64,000 bases of DNA from assembly GCF_000738735.6 (NCBI RefSeq), contig NC_046332.1:112460518-112524517 (forward strand), read 5' to 3'. Source of the stretch: Corvus cornix cornix (lineage: Eukaryota > Chordata > Aves > Passeriformes > Corvidae). The translations under genes and the position numbers were made by a program. This document shows, in pieces, positions 23,440 to 35,290 of this stretch. A model generated the notes under the pieces. That model saw only the letters and a list, made by a program, of their open reading frames with translations. It was not told the origin of the DNA and did no database searches. Each line of letters begins with the position of its first letter. Positions within the stretch are counted from its first letter, which is position 1.

Positions 23440-26400
23440 AGTTTAGACACCTGAAATCAAGGGCTAAGTCCATCTGCCCAGATGTGTCCAGACAATTGCA
23501 AGCAATTCTAGCCCAGAACCCATGATATTGTTCAGCACAATATCGCAGATAAAAAGTCCTTTTTTGCCTCATTTTCTCCCCATAAAATTTCACCTGGGAC
23601 CCAAAAATAACCTTCCAGATAACAGAAATTGGTACATTGCCACAAAATGTTTCCACTTCAGCAAGCTAGCATTTCTGGCAAAAAACAACCCCAAACCTAT
23701 TTAGTGAGGAATTTCAAAGAAGCTGTAATGAATTACTTAACTAGGCTCCCCAGGCCTTGCTCATGGTTCAGCATGTATGCTGATCTCTGCCTGATGGCAT
23801 TTGCCTTAGTTTTTGTACCCCTGAAAAATAAACAGAAGGTTTGCCAGTGGCTTTGGTGAGAACAGACTGAAGCTATAAAGAAATGAAGACAATTTCCTTC
23901 TGGAAACTGGTAGCTTTCTGTTAATAGAGGAATCCAGAGGAAGAGAAAGCAGCATGACCTGTGGAAAGATTTCATTATCTCAAAACATCCAGCCTTTTGA
24001 AAAGGAGGATGTGTAATTAAAATGCAGAGATTGAAAAAAAAATATCTCTGAGCGTGCATAGTAGCGGCCCTGGAAGCAGCTTCTGAGGGCCAGGAGAGGA
24101 AGGCAGGGAATGGCAATGGGCACTGAGCCACAAAAGTCCTCTCAGAGGTGGAAAGTGAGGGTTGAACTGTGCACTCTGTGTCCAGAAGGATCAGTGTCCA
24201 GCAGCAGCATTTTCTAGGGAGAGTCTGATGAGGAAATGAGAAAAGAAAGATATTTTCCAAAGTCTTCTGCGTGGAGGAGGACTCCTCTTTCATTTTTTCA
24301 ATGAAAAAAGGAAGCAAGAAAACCTGCAGCTGCTGAATGTTGGATGTATCAAATCCAGGACTGATGGTACAGCTTTTTGCAACTCCTTTCTAGCCTCATT
24401 TTACACTAAAAATACATTATGCCATTTCCTAAAAGGTTTCACGAATGCTTCTAGTGCACCAGGAAGCGAATAATTCTCTTTATCCTGACCAAAAAAAAGT
24501 CTCAGTTCCTCATTAACCTTTTTACAGGATGTGATCTCCTGTAGTTCTGCAGAAGAGATGTTGCCTAGCTGGGGTGTTCTTGTTTCCTGTTATTTCATAG
24601 CTCTACGGGGAAATAACCGGTGGTTTCGAAGAAAAAGAAAGGAAGTAAAAATGGCAAGGGAACAACAGAAGCATCTCTATTATTTTTCTACACCAGGTTA
24701 TCTCTAGATTGCTGTGCCATCGCCTCAGGTTTAAAGAAACCCAAGGGGAAATCAAGCAATTCACACACAGTCCCAAATGCTGCATGAGATTGTGCCTGAA
24801 TCAGAGGGTATTTAAAGCCCATTATAGACAGAGTAGGATCACACATGCACAGGCATCCATATAATTTTTGCAGCAACATGAGAGGGACCATAAGTGTGCT
24901 CAGAGCAGGAGAAGAGCAAGGTGACCTCACTCCAGCATCACAGAGCTCCAGGCAGGGCCAGGTGGCCTCACCCCAGGGCTGAGCTGCACAGAGGGAGCTC
25001 CCTTCTCCTCACAGATCCTTTACCATCTCAACACTTCAGGACCCATGAGAAGAGCTCAGGCCTGTCAAGTCCTCCTGTTCAGCCCATGGAGTGCACATAA
25101 ACCAGGTAGATGCTGTGATTCAGCTGCTTCTTGTATTTTCCTCAGTCTTCTTTCCTCTTCCACAAATGTGCCTTCACCACCTACTGAGATCCCCTTAATC
25201 AGCTACAGTGGGGTCTCAGCTCACTTTCAGCACCTCCCTTGCCATGCCAAGGATATTTTACTGTCAGTCTACCACACCTCTGAGCCCCAGGAGTCATAAC
25301 CATGCCTGGCAGAGGTGGCCTTCCCATTCCACTACCAACCTCATCCTCAGCTATTCACTCACCCCCCACAGCTCACAGTCACTTGGCTTCCTCTCTCCAG
25401 CATCCAAAGCAGTTTCCTAAGCCAGTCTGGGAATTATTTGTAGGAAGAAGTCACACGAGGAAGACTGACACACAAGCAGAGGCTGGACTGTGTGTTGTCT
25501 CCCAAGCCAATTGCTGGCTGTAAACTGTAAGCTGTATGAAGGGAGGGAGGTGACAGAGGCCAGGCAGCCTGACCCTCATCTGAGCTGCACAAGCAGACAA
25601 TTAGCCAGAGTGTGTCACACATCTCTAATCTGCACACAAAGGTATTTTACCAAATAACTTCCTGCGTGAAGCAAATGGACCGAATAATTAAAGCACCACG
25701 AGCAATCTTACCATTAATGCCATTTTTTCACTTTTTTTTCACACACTCATCAAATATTTGTAAAAGGCGTTAAATAAACCAACAAACTTCCAAAACATAA
25801 GCGGACATGCTGTTTCAAAAAGTGCTTTTCCACCTTCTTGCAGTCTTTAGAAGCCAGTGTGCATGGAGGATGCTCATGGGCACCCAGCAGAGCTGCCCCT
25901 TGCCCTGCAGCTCCCACCCAGGACAGGCTGAGGGGACATGCAGCAACCTGAGCAAGGAGCTGGCCAATAAATAACAACAGAATCCAAGCCAAACATTTCT
26001 AACTGGATTTTTTATGGCTGTAGCTCATTCTTCCTCCCTAGCTCCACTATTCCAGTCTTTTGTGGCGGACTTTTTCTGATACTATAAATGCATTTTTACC
26101 ATCCACAGTCAGAGTAGCAGGGGATAAATGTTTGATTTCCCCTCTAGCCAATGAGCATCTGCTGCCTAGGAAGTGATCAATGAAATGATAAAGCTTAATC
26201 AGAGTCTTATTGTATATTATGAGAAGAGTCACATATCAAAGCTGGGTTCTGAGGTTTCCAATTTGAGTTATTTACTTGATTGTATATCTTTCTGGATCTT
26301 GAAAGTACTCCCAAAAAGCCTAAATCTTACCCAGCTCTTCACTTTCTTGACACCCTATGGCATTGTGTGGTTTTTGTATAAATAAAAACATAAAACCTTG
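23440..26400. other. Noncoding DNA, no gene seen
   Basis: The longest frame in the whole window lies here (minus 23733-24317, 194 codons). Its translation is rich in Ser, Cys, Phe and Leu without domain pattern, and I judge it chance. The stretch 24890-25640 is somewhat GC-richer, with overlapping frames on both strands. No named repeat. Confidence 0.5.
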
Positions 26401-26779
26401 GTAAAAGACCAGAGATGCTGTCCTGTAAAAACACACAGAGCATGTGGAGCCGAATTCCAGAAACAATGACAATATTTTTCAAAAGGGAACTCCTGAGGGT
26501 TTTGGTGACTAAACACACACATATAAAACCGAATATTTTTTAGTATATTTTGAACACTTAAAATATATTAAAATTAAGGGGAAAAAAAAGGACAGAAGCA
26601 ACTAAACACCTCATCCTTTGCATATACTTTTAATGAAACCAGTATCTCATCCTGGTTGCTTTCTTATATTGTTTTTGAAAAATGGAAATAATTCCTGCTA
26701 ACGGGCACAACTGAAAATTAACTGTTCAAGCTCAATGTTTTCTAAGTGTGCCAAGAACAGACCATAAAACGGGGAAAAA

Positions 26780-27350
26780 ATGAAAGAGCACTAATTACTT
26801 TATTTGTCTCCTAAAACTAAACTAACAAGTAAAAGCCTTTAAAGAACACCGGTCAAAAATACTGATATCAAAGGAAAAGACTGCTGATAATCCTGGATTC
26901 TTTTGCAATGATTTATTCCATATTTTATTGCACAATTTTTAAAAGAGAATTGCGGCAATCGGAGCCCTTGCATTGCTACAAGAGATTAAAAGATTTTCTT
27001 ATCAGACAACTCAGAATAGCGGTGATTCACACCTTCATTATTTCTTGAAACACTCCAGCTTCCTCCAGAAGGTACAGCGAAGGTTTTGCATGACTACATC
27101 CCTCAAACTAAACAGTGCTCGTGTCATTTTCCCACGGTGCTCGGAACAAGCTAGGGGTGAAAGAGTAACCCTTTTAAGCCAGTTAAACAACCGTCATTAT
27201 TTTAAAATAAATGAAGAGGAGCCGAGTTATTTACGACTCTGTGCTCATGTTTTATGCATGCCTTAGCTCGGAGACATTCAATAGCCCCCCCACAACACTT
27301 TGTTGGCTCTAATCTTCAACAAGTGTTTGCCAGGAAGGTCACATTGGCCT
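26780..27350. promoter_or_regulatory. Candidate conserved noncoding block with retained CpGs
   Basis: AT-rich, non-repetitive sequence with homeodomain-type and CCAAT/octamer-like words (TTTTGCAATGATTTATTCC near 26911). Unlike most of the window it also has scattered CpGs (GCGGCAATCGGAGC near 26952, several between 27078 and 27270). CpG retention in otherwise depleted DNA can reflect selection or low methylation. A 97-codon plus frame (26973-27266) crosses the block without recognisable family. The call rests on composition alone. Confidence 0.3.
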
Positions 27351-28951
27351 ATTCACACCGAGAAAGGTGAGATTTGGAGACACGGTAAAGTAACAGGACA
27401 AATGGGAAGACACTGGAAAATTATTTTTGCTGCCAGGGTTTCCACACAAGCATAAAACCTGGGTCAGGGAGAGTCCCTTCAGTTAAAAGTGAGTGCCAGT
27501 ACTTCTCACTGCCAGGTTAAATCAAGGATACGCCCAGCCTTGCTGTGCAGGGAGGAGAGCCAGAAGGAGAATGAGCTACTTGCAAGGAATTTCTTGAAAT
27601 CTGCAAAGAGGAGCCATCCTACTCACAGAGAGCTTTGTGGGATTCCCCAGCCAACCATGAGCACAGATCAGACCGGCCTTCAGGGTCTGCAAAAAAGATG
27701 GGAACTCAGACCCGGAGGGTAAGCACCTGAAACTGTGAGGGGGTGGTCCAGGGGAGACCCTTCTGTTTTGCCAACACTTTTCTGGAGAACAAGACACCTC
27801 AGCAGCTGTGCTTGGGAACCAGCTGTACCCAAAGGTATTGCTCTTCACAATTGCTCCACAGCATCCTCATGTGAAATTTTATTTTGGTTCTGTCACAGGT
27901 AGATACCTTCTCCAGATGTGGCTTTTACCAGGAATATCAGTGCTGCCTTGGTAAAACCAGGGCAGGGCACCTATTCAGCTTGCAGAGGATGATGAGGGGC
28001 TGTGTTACAAGTCCTGACTTGAGGACTGTGTGTTTTAACCCCACTTTTCCCCCATTTTTAACCTCAAATATGCTCCCAAAGAAGTCGAGGAAGGAGCACC
28101 TCTTTCCTTTTGTGATCTCTCCCACTAAGCAATACCAAGAAGAATTTAAGGTGGGTAGTGGCAGTCCCACTGGACATGCCAAGCCTGATGCCCAGACTCA
28201 GGGATGACATGCTTTCTTCCGTGCAAAGTCCTGCAGCAGGAAGGGTGAAAGGGCTCCCTATGCCCTTCAACACACACACACGGTTCATTGAGGAAGTTGC
28301 AGCCCTGTTTTGAATACAAAATATACCCAACTACACATAAATTGGTGTCCACTGGTATTTCTATTCTAATCTCATTGATTTGTGTGGCTTATGGAGGCTT
28401 GGAGTGAAGCAAAACAAAAACACACCTCTGTATCACCTTCAACATTGAGAACCCCCAAAAAAGGCCCTTCAGTGACTTTCTAAACTCCATTTAAAGTTTC
28501 TTTTTAACTGAGAGTTTCATGGATGAGGTATTTAATAGAATGTGACCCCCCTAGCTCATTTAGCTTTGTAGACAGTGCATTGTGCTCGAGTCTCTCATCC
28601 ATTTATGCACTTGTATTACCTCATAAAGGTATTTTTTAGAAATAAAACATGAATAGGGAGAAATTTTTTTTTAACCTTAGCGATTAGCTGGAGATTAGAA
28701 TTCAATTGAACAGTTTAGTTAAATATGGGTTTGTGTGTGTTGATATGGCTCCCCATTGTCACTGCAGGTATGAGAGGTTTGGCAGTTTCCCAGCTTGGCT
28801 CTCCAGTGGGGGTTCATAGCAATGCAAAAAGCAGTGTCCCACCTTGCAGTAAAATAAAATGAAATACTTCTCAGAAAATGCTCATTGAAATCTTGCCAGT
28901 TTTAAGAGAGAGAAATTTGCATGAAACTTATTATTTGTTCCAAAGCTTTAC

Positions 28952-28969
28952 TTTTTTTTTTTTTTTTTT
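28952..28969. repeat. Homopolymer T18
   Basis: Eighteen T in a row. Read on the other strand it is A18, which could be the tail of a minus-strand retroposed insert, but the bases to its left show no recognisable element. Confidence 0.95.
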
Positions 28970-30475
28970 AATGACAGAAATGTCTGGTTTTACTTGATTA
29001 TACATATATATATATTGTTGGGGTTTGTTCCCCCTTCAAGCTAGCTCTGAGGAAACAATATTAGAAGAAGAAATAATTAGGGAAGCCAACAGTCAGCTGC
29101 TTTCTCTGAAGAATATTGGGCATATGACAAACCCACTACAACATTTGGCACACTATTTATGGGCAGGAAATTTTAATAAAGAAATGACACTCTGCAAATC
29201 ATGCTGAAGTTGTATGAAAGTTTTTTTCCTGCTAAAACTGAAGGACCATAATGACAGACAGACAAAAATGAACTTCTGTGCTTTCTCCTTGTCATGATGG
29301 TAACTCACAGTTTTGTTAGTGTGAGATATCTCTTCTTCTGAGCAGTGACAACATTTATAAATGGTACTCTAAATGAGACAGATCTTTGAAATAATCTGTT
29401 CCAGGTTAGCCTATCATTACCAATAAAATACCTCTGATTTGCACAAAACAAGAGGGTTTTTTTTCCCCTGCTGGTGTAACTCTTTTGCTCTTTTAACTCT
29501 CAAAACCACAAAAATTTCTCTCAGAAATATTCCCAGCTGCTCGGGTCATGCTCAGCTGTGCTGATACCAGTTTACAGTGAATACATTTAGCACATTAAGT
29601 CTTGATTACATAGCAAAATTGGAGAGTCAAACAAACATCTCCTCATGCATCAGGGAACTGCATAGCTACGGTAAGTCCTGAGGCATGACAGAACTTGGTG
29701 CCACTTGGTGAATACACAAAGTAGAGGCAAAAAGCCCTAAAACTTTCTCTCTGGCCCCCATGGAGCGACCAGCACATGGTGAAGGTGGGCAGCAGGGTGG
29801 TGCAGTCACTGCAGCCGAGGGATGGCACTCAATGGTGACACAAATGGTGATATTTGTCCCTGTCCTCTGTCACCTCCCTGTGCCACAGCTCTGCTCTGCC
29901 CCTGCAAGTCTGACTCTGAGCTCATGAAAGCAGGAGCAGAAAAGACGTCTCCATTTCATTAATCCCAGACCAAGCTCTCAAGGCACGTGATGAAGGAAAC
30001 GCAGATGCGCCCACAGAGCTCTGCAGCGCAGCGAAGCCACGTTTCCCAAAGATAGGGATCACAGCTGGGGTAGTGTTACAAACTCTGCACCAAGAGATCC
30101 TTCCTGCCAACATCTAAGCAGTGGCAAGGAAGCACAATGATGCAGGTTCAGCTCTGTGTGCTGCCAGAAACCTGACTTCACACTCTTGTCTCCTCTATGA
30201 CCTGACTAACCTAGCAAGTGACAGCCTTGTTATAAATATCCAAGAATCATGAGGTGGTCACTTTCCCACTGTCACAGCTAATTAACTTCTAGGAATAACT
30301 ATGGGAACTATTTCATTTCACCATCCCAAACATGGGCCTGGAGTGAATGTGTGTATCTGACTAAACTGGCTGAGAAAAAACATCTCTCTGTTAAACATCA
30401 GTGCAGGTATAAAATACTGTGGGTATGTGCCACGTATTCAAGGCTCTGCAATTTTGCACCAAGATTTACAACACA

Positions 30476-30519
30476 ATTTTCAATCACTTACACCACCATT
30501 TTCAATCACTTGCACATGG
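30476..30519. repeat. 22-base tandem pair (two copies)
   Basis: Copies at 30476-30497 and 30498-30519 share ATTTTCAATCACTT, then A or G, then CAC, so 17 of the first 18 bases agree; the last four differ. The junction also carries inverted arms ACCACCAT (30492-30499) and ATGGTGGT (30516-30523), able to form an 8-bp stem around 16 bases. Probably a slippage duplication. Confidence 0.8.
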
Positions 30520-33500
30520 TGGTACTTGTAGACAGAGGAGATATCAAAGAGTTCATCTGTGTAAAACCCCCAAAAAGTGACTGCATACCTAAAAAAAAAA
30601 AAGTACATAAACTGTCATTTCAGTTTAGAAAAATCTAGGCATAACCTCATAATTAGGAACAGCTAAATTGTCTACTCTTTAGTCAACAGCACAAGGAGAA
30701 ATTTATTTTGTTTAATAAACTGCTCTTAATGATTACTGTTTGTTTGCTTCCTAAATCTCAGAGTAATCATGTACTGCAAGTGCAAAATGCTGGTGAGGAG
30801 GTTGTCTCCCGAGCTTAAATGACAAAAAAAATCTCTTCAGTTTTCCATTTCGAGGGAAACTTTTCTCCATAGCCCCTCACCATTGACCTGTGAGCCTCCT
30901 GCCAGTTCCTGGTCAAAAAGAGGGACTTTGACTTATGGTGTGGAGGGCTGCCAAGAACATGAAACCAGCACCTATAATCTTGAGGACACCAGAAAGCTGT
31001 AAACTGGCTAGATATAGAGCAGCAATTGTTTTATAATAATTGTTCACCGTACCTGCATCCTGTTCCTGTTCCAGGAGTTTACAATGGATCAATGTACCCA
31101 TAAGTGTTTATACCCAGATGAACCTGTGACAACACTGTTCAAAAGACCTTTCTTTCCCTCAGCTGGACTGGCCCAAAAAAGGGAATTTGTTCCCCCTTCA
31201 AAGAGGGATTACAAAAAAAACCAACCATCTCTTTCCTATTGTGCTCACGTACTGGAGCACAGAAAGGACAGCACAGGTACGAGTGGCAGGAGGGAGACCA
31301 CATCATTCATTATTTCCCTTTTGCAGAAGCTTTTGGAGCTGCAGGGTGGCTTTCCAGACAGATTTCCAGGAACTGCCAGCTGGAATGCCAATGCAGAGAA
31401 GCCATGCTCTGCACAGAGACATATGTGCTCTCACATACATACACAAAGCCTCTGAACTCACTGCAGGAAAGGTTTTACCCAAACAGCAGGATAAGTAAGG
31501 TGTGGAAATTACCTTAATGCAAAATCCATGTGAAGATCAGCCCCTTCGATTTTACCACGGTAGCAAGGTGATCCCACTCACAGCTGGGACAAATGCTATT
31601 GCTTCCACTTCACTATCTGGTGGCAAAAGCTATTTTAAATTCATAGACTGAAAAAAATGACAGAGCTGAGAGGTTGAAGTTAGAGTGAGCCAAGAGTAGG
31701 AAGTGCTGCACATTGTATCCTAGAAACAGCTTTCGGTTCCTCGGTCCTTTTCAGTTACTCATTGTAGAAGGGAGGTTGGAAGAAGCGGTGCAGATAAAGT
31801 AGATATCAGCTGAATTTTTGCCAAGTGGTCATTAATCCCTAAAATTTCAATCTTATTTTCATTAAAATTTAACAGCAGAGACATGCCCTGGACTACAGAA
31901 ACACGGCTGGGTTTGAGCTTCAGGAATGTGTTTATGTGTACATGGGTGGGAAAAAGCAATGGCAGGATGGAACAGCCTGAGACATTCCCTCACTTACAGT
32001 GAAAGGATGAAATTATATCATGTGCTTTTCATCTGTAGTTTACACCAAGAAAACCATGTGTGAAAGATTGAACACGTTATAATCTCAGGAAACATCTCGT
32101 TACCCAGATGAAGATGAGGATGGTTTTCTCCAAAGGAAAAAAAAAAGGGTTTTTTCCCTCATTATGAAAGAGAATCTCTCATGATTTAATGGTCCTATGA
32201 GAAAGAGTGCTTTGCCTTCGAGAGTCAAACAAAGCTGAGTGAGAATCCAGAAGATTTAAAAGTAACCTTGGAATGATATGCAGATGCTGGTTAAGATGTA
32301 GACATGCCTGAAAAAATATCCAGCCCCTCCTTATAAATCTTCTACCTTCCAAAACATATATCAACCTTAAAACGGAGCAAAAGTTCTGCATATCCTTAGT
32401 GAAATCTAAAGTGACAAGGAATTCACCTGTTTTCTCTCCCTTTTGGAACCAAGTCAAGATTGCTTTGGTGAGAGGAGTTACAATGTTTTGCAAGTTCATA
32501 TCATATCCAGTGGGGAGCAATTAAAAAGAGATCATTCTTTTGGGGTTTAGTTTCATCCAAGGATGAACCTTCAAATAGAGATTCCAGTATGTAGGAGGGG
32601 AGGAAAATCTAATTGGGGAAAGAGAGAAGAATGCAGCTTGCAAATTCAGAATTATTCCATCAAAGATAACTAGATCATCTTTTTCATAGCAGGAATTAGA
32701 AGTGACAGATGGTCTTGCTGCTGAACCAAAGGTGTAGAAGTCCTGAGATTCAATCTGTATTTCTGGCTCTGAAACAGATTTCCTGTGTAAGATAGGGTAA
32801 AAAAGCAGCATTTCAGTAATGGCCAGTTTCTGCAGACTTCATCTGAAACAGCTAAACCCTGATTTTTTAGAAGAGTGGTCTGCAAGCCCCAGCTTACTTT
32901 CAGTGGGAGGGACAATGCAAAGGCGCTGTGGAAAAGACAGTTTCTTTCTCACAGATTGGATTAAAAAAAGCTGAAAATTTAAAAATGCAAAAGCAGTGCC
33001 AAATCTCGAAAACTCTGACCAACAGTGTTTCTGAGTGGTGGGTTTACATCTGTGAAACAGAGACATTTATCCCCTTTCAATATTCCTGTGCATCCACAGG
33101 AAAATATGACCTCAGACAAGAGAAACAGGGCAGAGGTAACACCAATGACAATACCTACAGGTAAGACACCTTTTACATTTTCAATTACATAAGCCTGCCT
33201 TCAATTAAACCTCATCAGCTTTGTTCACATGAACTGAAATTGCCTATTATGGTGCTGAATTGCATTAAGCGTTGAATTTGAATTTTATTTCTGTATGCAG
33301 ATATATTTTTAGTTGGCTTATGCATTTCACTCGTTTCTGAAAATGGTAAATTGACTTCACTTTTTTCTCTAGCATTAAAATAAATGCCACCATAAAACTA
33401 AAACTCTCCAGCAACTCCATGCTTTTGACCAGAAATTAGTTTAGCAAAAATGTGGGTGAAAACAGTGCTGATATTTGCAGCCCCTGAGAAAATCTGCTCA

Positions 33501-33989
33501 GGTTGTGCTGTACAAGACTCTGAGATCCCAAAATACTCACACAGAGTCATAGCTGACAGGGCTGAGCAGGACATCCCTGCCCTGACATCTTCCAACAAAC
33601 TGAGGGTGCAGCAGCACAGAGCAGAGGAGGTGGAAGTGATTTCTGGTGCACTCTGGTTGCTCCCATCCTGGTGCTTCAGCAAGGGGGAGGAGGAGAACTC
33701 CAGCTGACATGGAAAAGGAGCTCGGGAGAGGATGAGGAAGTGAGGGGTTGAGGGGGAGCAGTTCAAACTGCAGAGCAGAGGAATGGAAACATTCAGTGAG
33801 GACAAAAGGTCTGTACAGAGAAGGCAGCAACTGGTACAAGAAAAGGTGCAAAATGAGTCAGCTGAGGAAAGATGGCACTATGAAGAAAGTAAAAAACTCA
33901 ACTGAAACTTGAAACTTCTTCATCATCCCCATGAATCACAAAAAACCCCCATGGGCTTCTCCATCGAGTTCCCAAATAACCTCCTGGCT

Positions 33990-35290
33990 GATCAGCCTCT
34001 TACCCTAATTGGTAAAGATCTCTACTCGGCATCTAACTTCTAAAACTGTTAAGGGAGCACAAAGGCGTAAATTTAGCTCCAGATGATGGATTGTGTTTTA
34101 TCATTTTGCTGCATTTTAAAACTGAGCATTTTTTGGGAAAAGATATGGTTGTGAAATCAAGTTCCGTAAGAATTTAGTCTATGCTAGGATTAAAAGTTCT
34201 TGTGCAGATTTAACCTGACATCTCAAATGTGTATTTTGACACTGTCTTCATTCTTTAGGTATCTGAAAGCTACATGATCTCACATTACCATTTATACTGA
34301 TTTTTTTTTTTCCCAAGTTCATATGTTTTTTCTGTATTTTCTTGTGTGAAGACTTTGCACAAATGGCATGTAAAATTCCTAGGACATATTTGGTGAAAAT
34401 GACCTTCTACTGCTGGACCCCTTCTCTTCCACCTTCAAAAAACTTCCATGCACCTTCATATGTTTGCTGAATTCCAAAGTAAAAATAAAAACCCAGAACA
34501 AAATTTCCCTTTTTTTAAATTTTTGCAGCAATTAAAAAAATATATATGTTTTCTTTCTATCTGTGCAATTATTTGGAAACAATGCTCTTTGTAAGACAAG
34601 TCAAAAGTTACAAGATAAATGAATGGAAAATGAAAGTACAGTCTCCTGCCGCCTCATGATATTTTGCCATATTGTCAGAGAGAAGCTGAGCATTTGCTGC
34701 CCTCAAGTGGTGTCCTATTTTTTCTTTCTACAGACATTCACAACGATGCTTCATCATTTTTATAGCTTAAGTTCAGAGCTAGGGTTTTTTTGAAAGAAAA
34801 TAGAAAGATTGGAGCAAACAGAATTCAGCTTTGATTCATAAAACGTGGTTTAAAATATATATATTTTTTTCTCTTTAAATATTAGAGAGATCTTTGATAA
34901 GCCTGATTTTGGATATGCTTCATCTCTGCTCTACTGCATTGTAGAAAAGGATGCTGACATACACAACCACACAAAGTGTGGACTCCAAAAGACCTAAATA
35001 TTGTTTATTATTCTTTTGTGGCTTTGAATTTTGGGCTATAAAAAACAAACCAAGAAATATGGTCTGAGAAAAATGTTATTGCTTAAAAGGGCAACTGTAA
35101 TGGGGAAAAATTGAGTTTGTCATATCTTTATTGAAGATCATGTTGAATTACTGACAATGGGCTAAAAGTGAGTCAGGGAAATGGGTTCCTATCGCTTCAG
35201 AAGTGGATTATAACTGACTCAGGAGCTAATTCAGCTGCAGCTCAAAGACAGCTGGGTCAGATTCTAACTCAGCCAAAATGAGCAATAGGA
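33990..35290. promoter_or_regulatory. AT-rich block resembling conserved noncoding DNA
   Basis: Long unique AT-rich sequence with almost no open frames. It carries homeodomain and octamer-type words and few transposon-like signals (34040-34290 and 35090-35280 are the most coherent parts). Short AT runs occur at 34538-34549 and 34853-34868. It is regulatory only by resemblance. Confidence 0.25.

Larger units (their letters stand above)
27350..33990. other. Noncoding DNA with minor simple repeats
   Basis: No gene found. Contained features: a T18 run (28952-28969), a short AT run near 29003-29015, and a 22-base tandem pair with a small hairpin near 30476-30523. The frames at 31084-31517 (plus, three overlapping), 32179-32520 (minus, 113 codons) and 33398-33851 (minus, 135 and 104 codons, overlapping) show no family motif. 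Confidence 0.5.

Noticed and set aside
23733..24317. 194-codon minus-strand open frame, the longest in the window
   Set aside because: Its translation is Ser/Cys/Phe/Leu-rich without domain pattern. It has no convincing splice context or family signature and is of a length that chance can supply in 64 kb.
33398..33851. 135- and 104-codon minus frames in overlapping registers
   Set aside because: Two frames of the same strand are open together over the same bases and both are Ser/Leu-rich; neither resembles a known protein.
34853..34868. AAAATATATATATTTT palindrome
   Set aside because: Self-complementarity follows trivially from low-complexity AT sequence.
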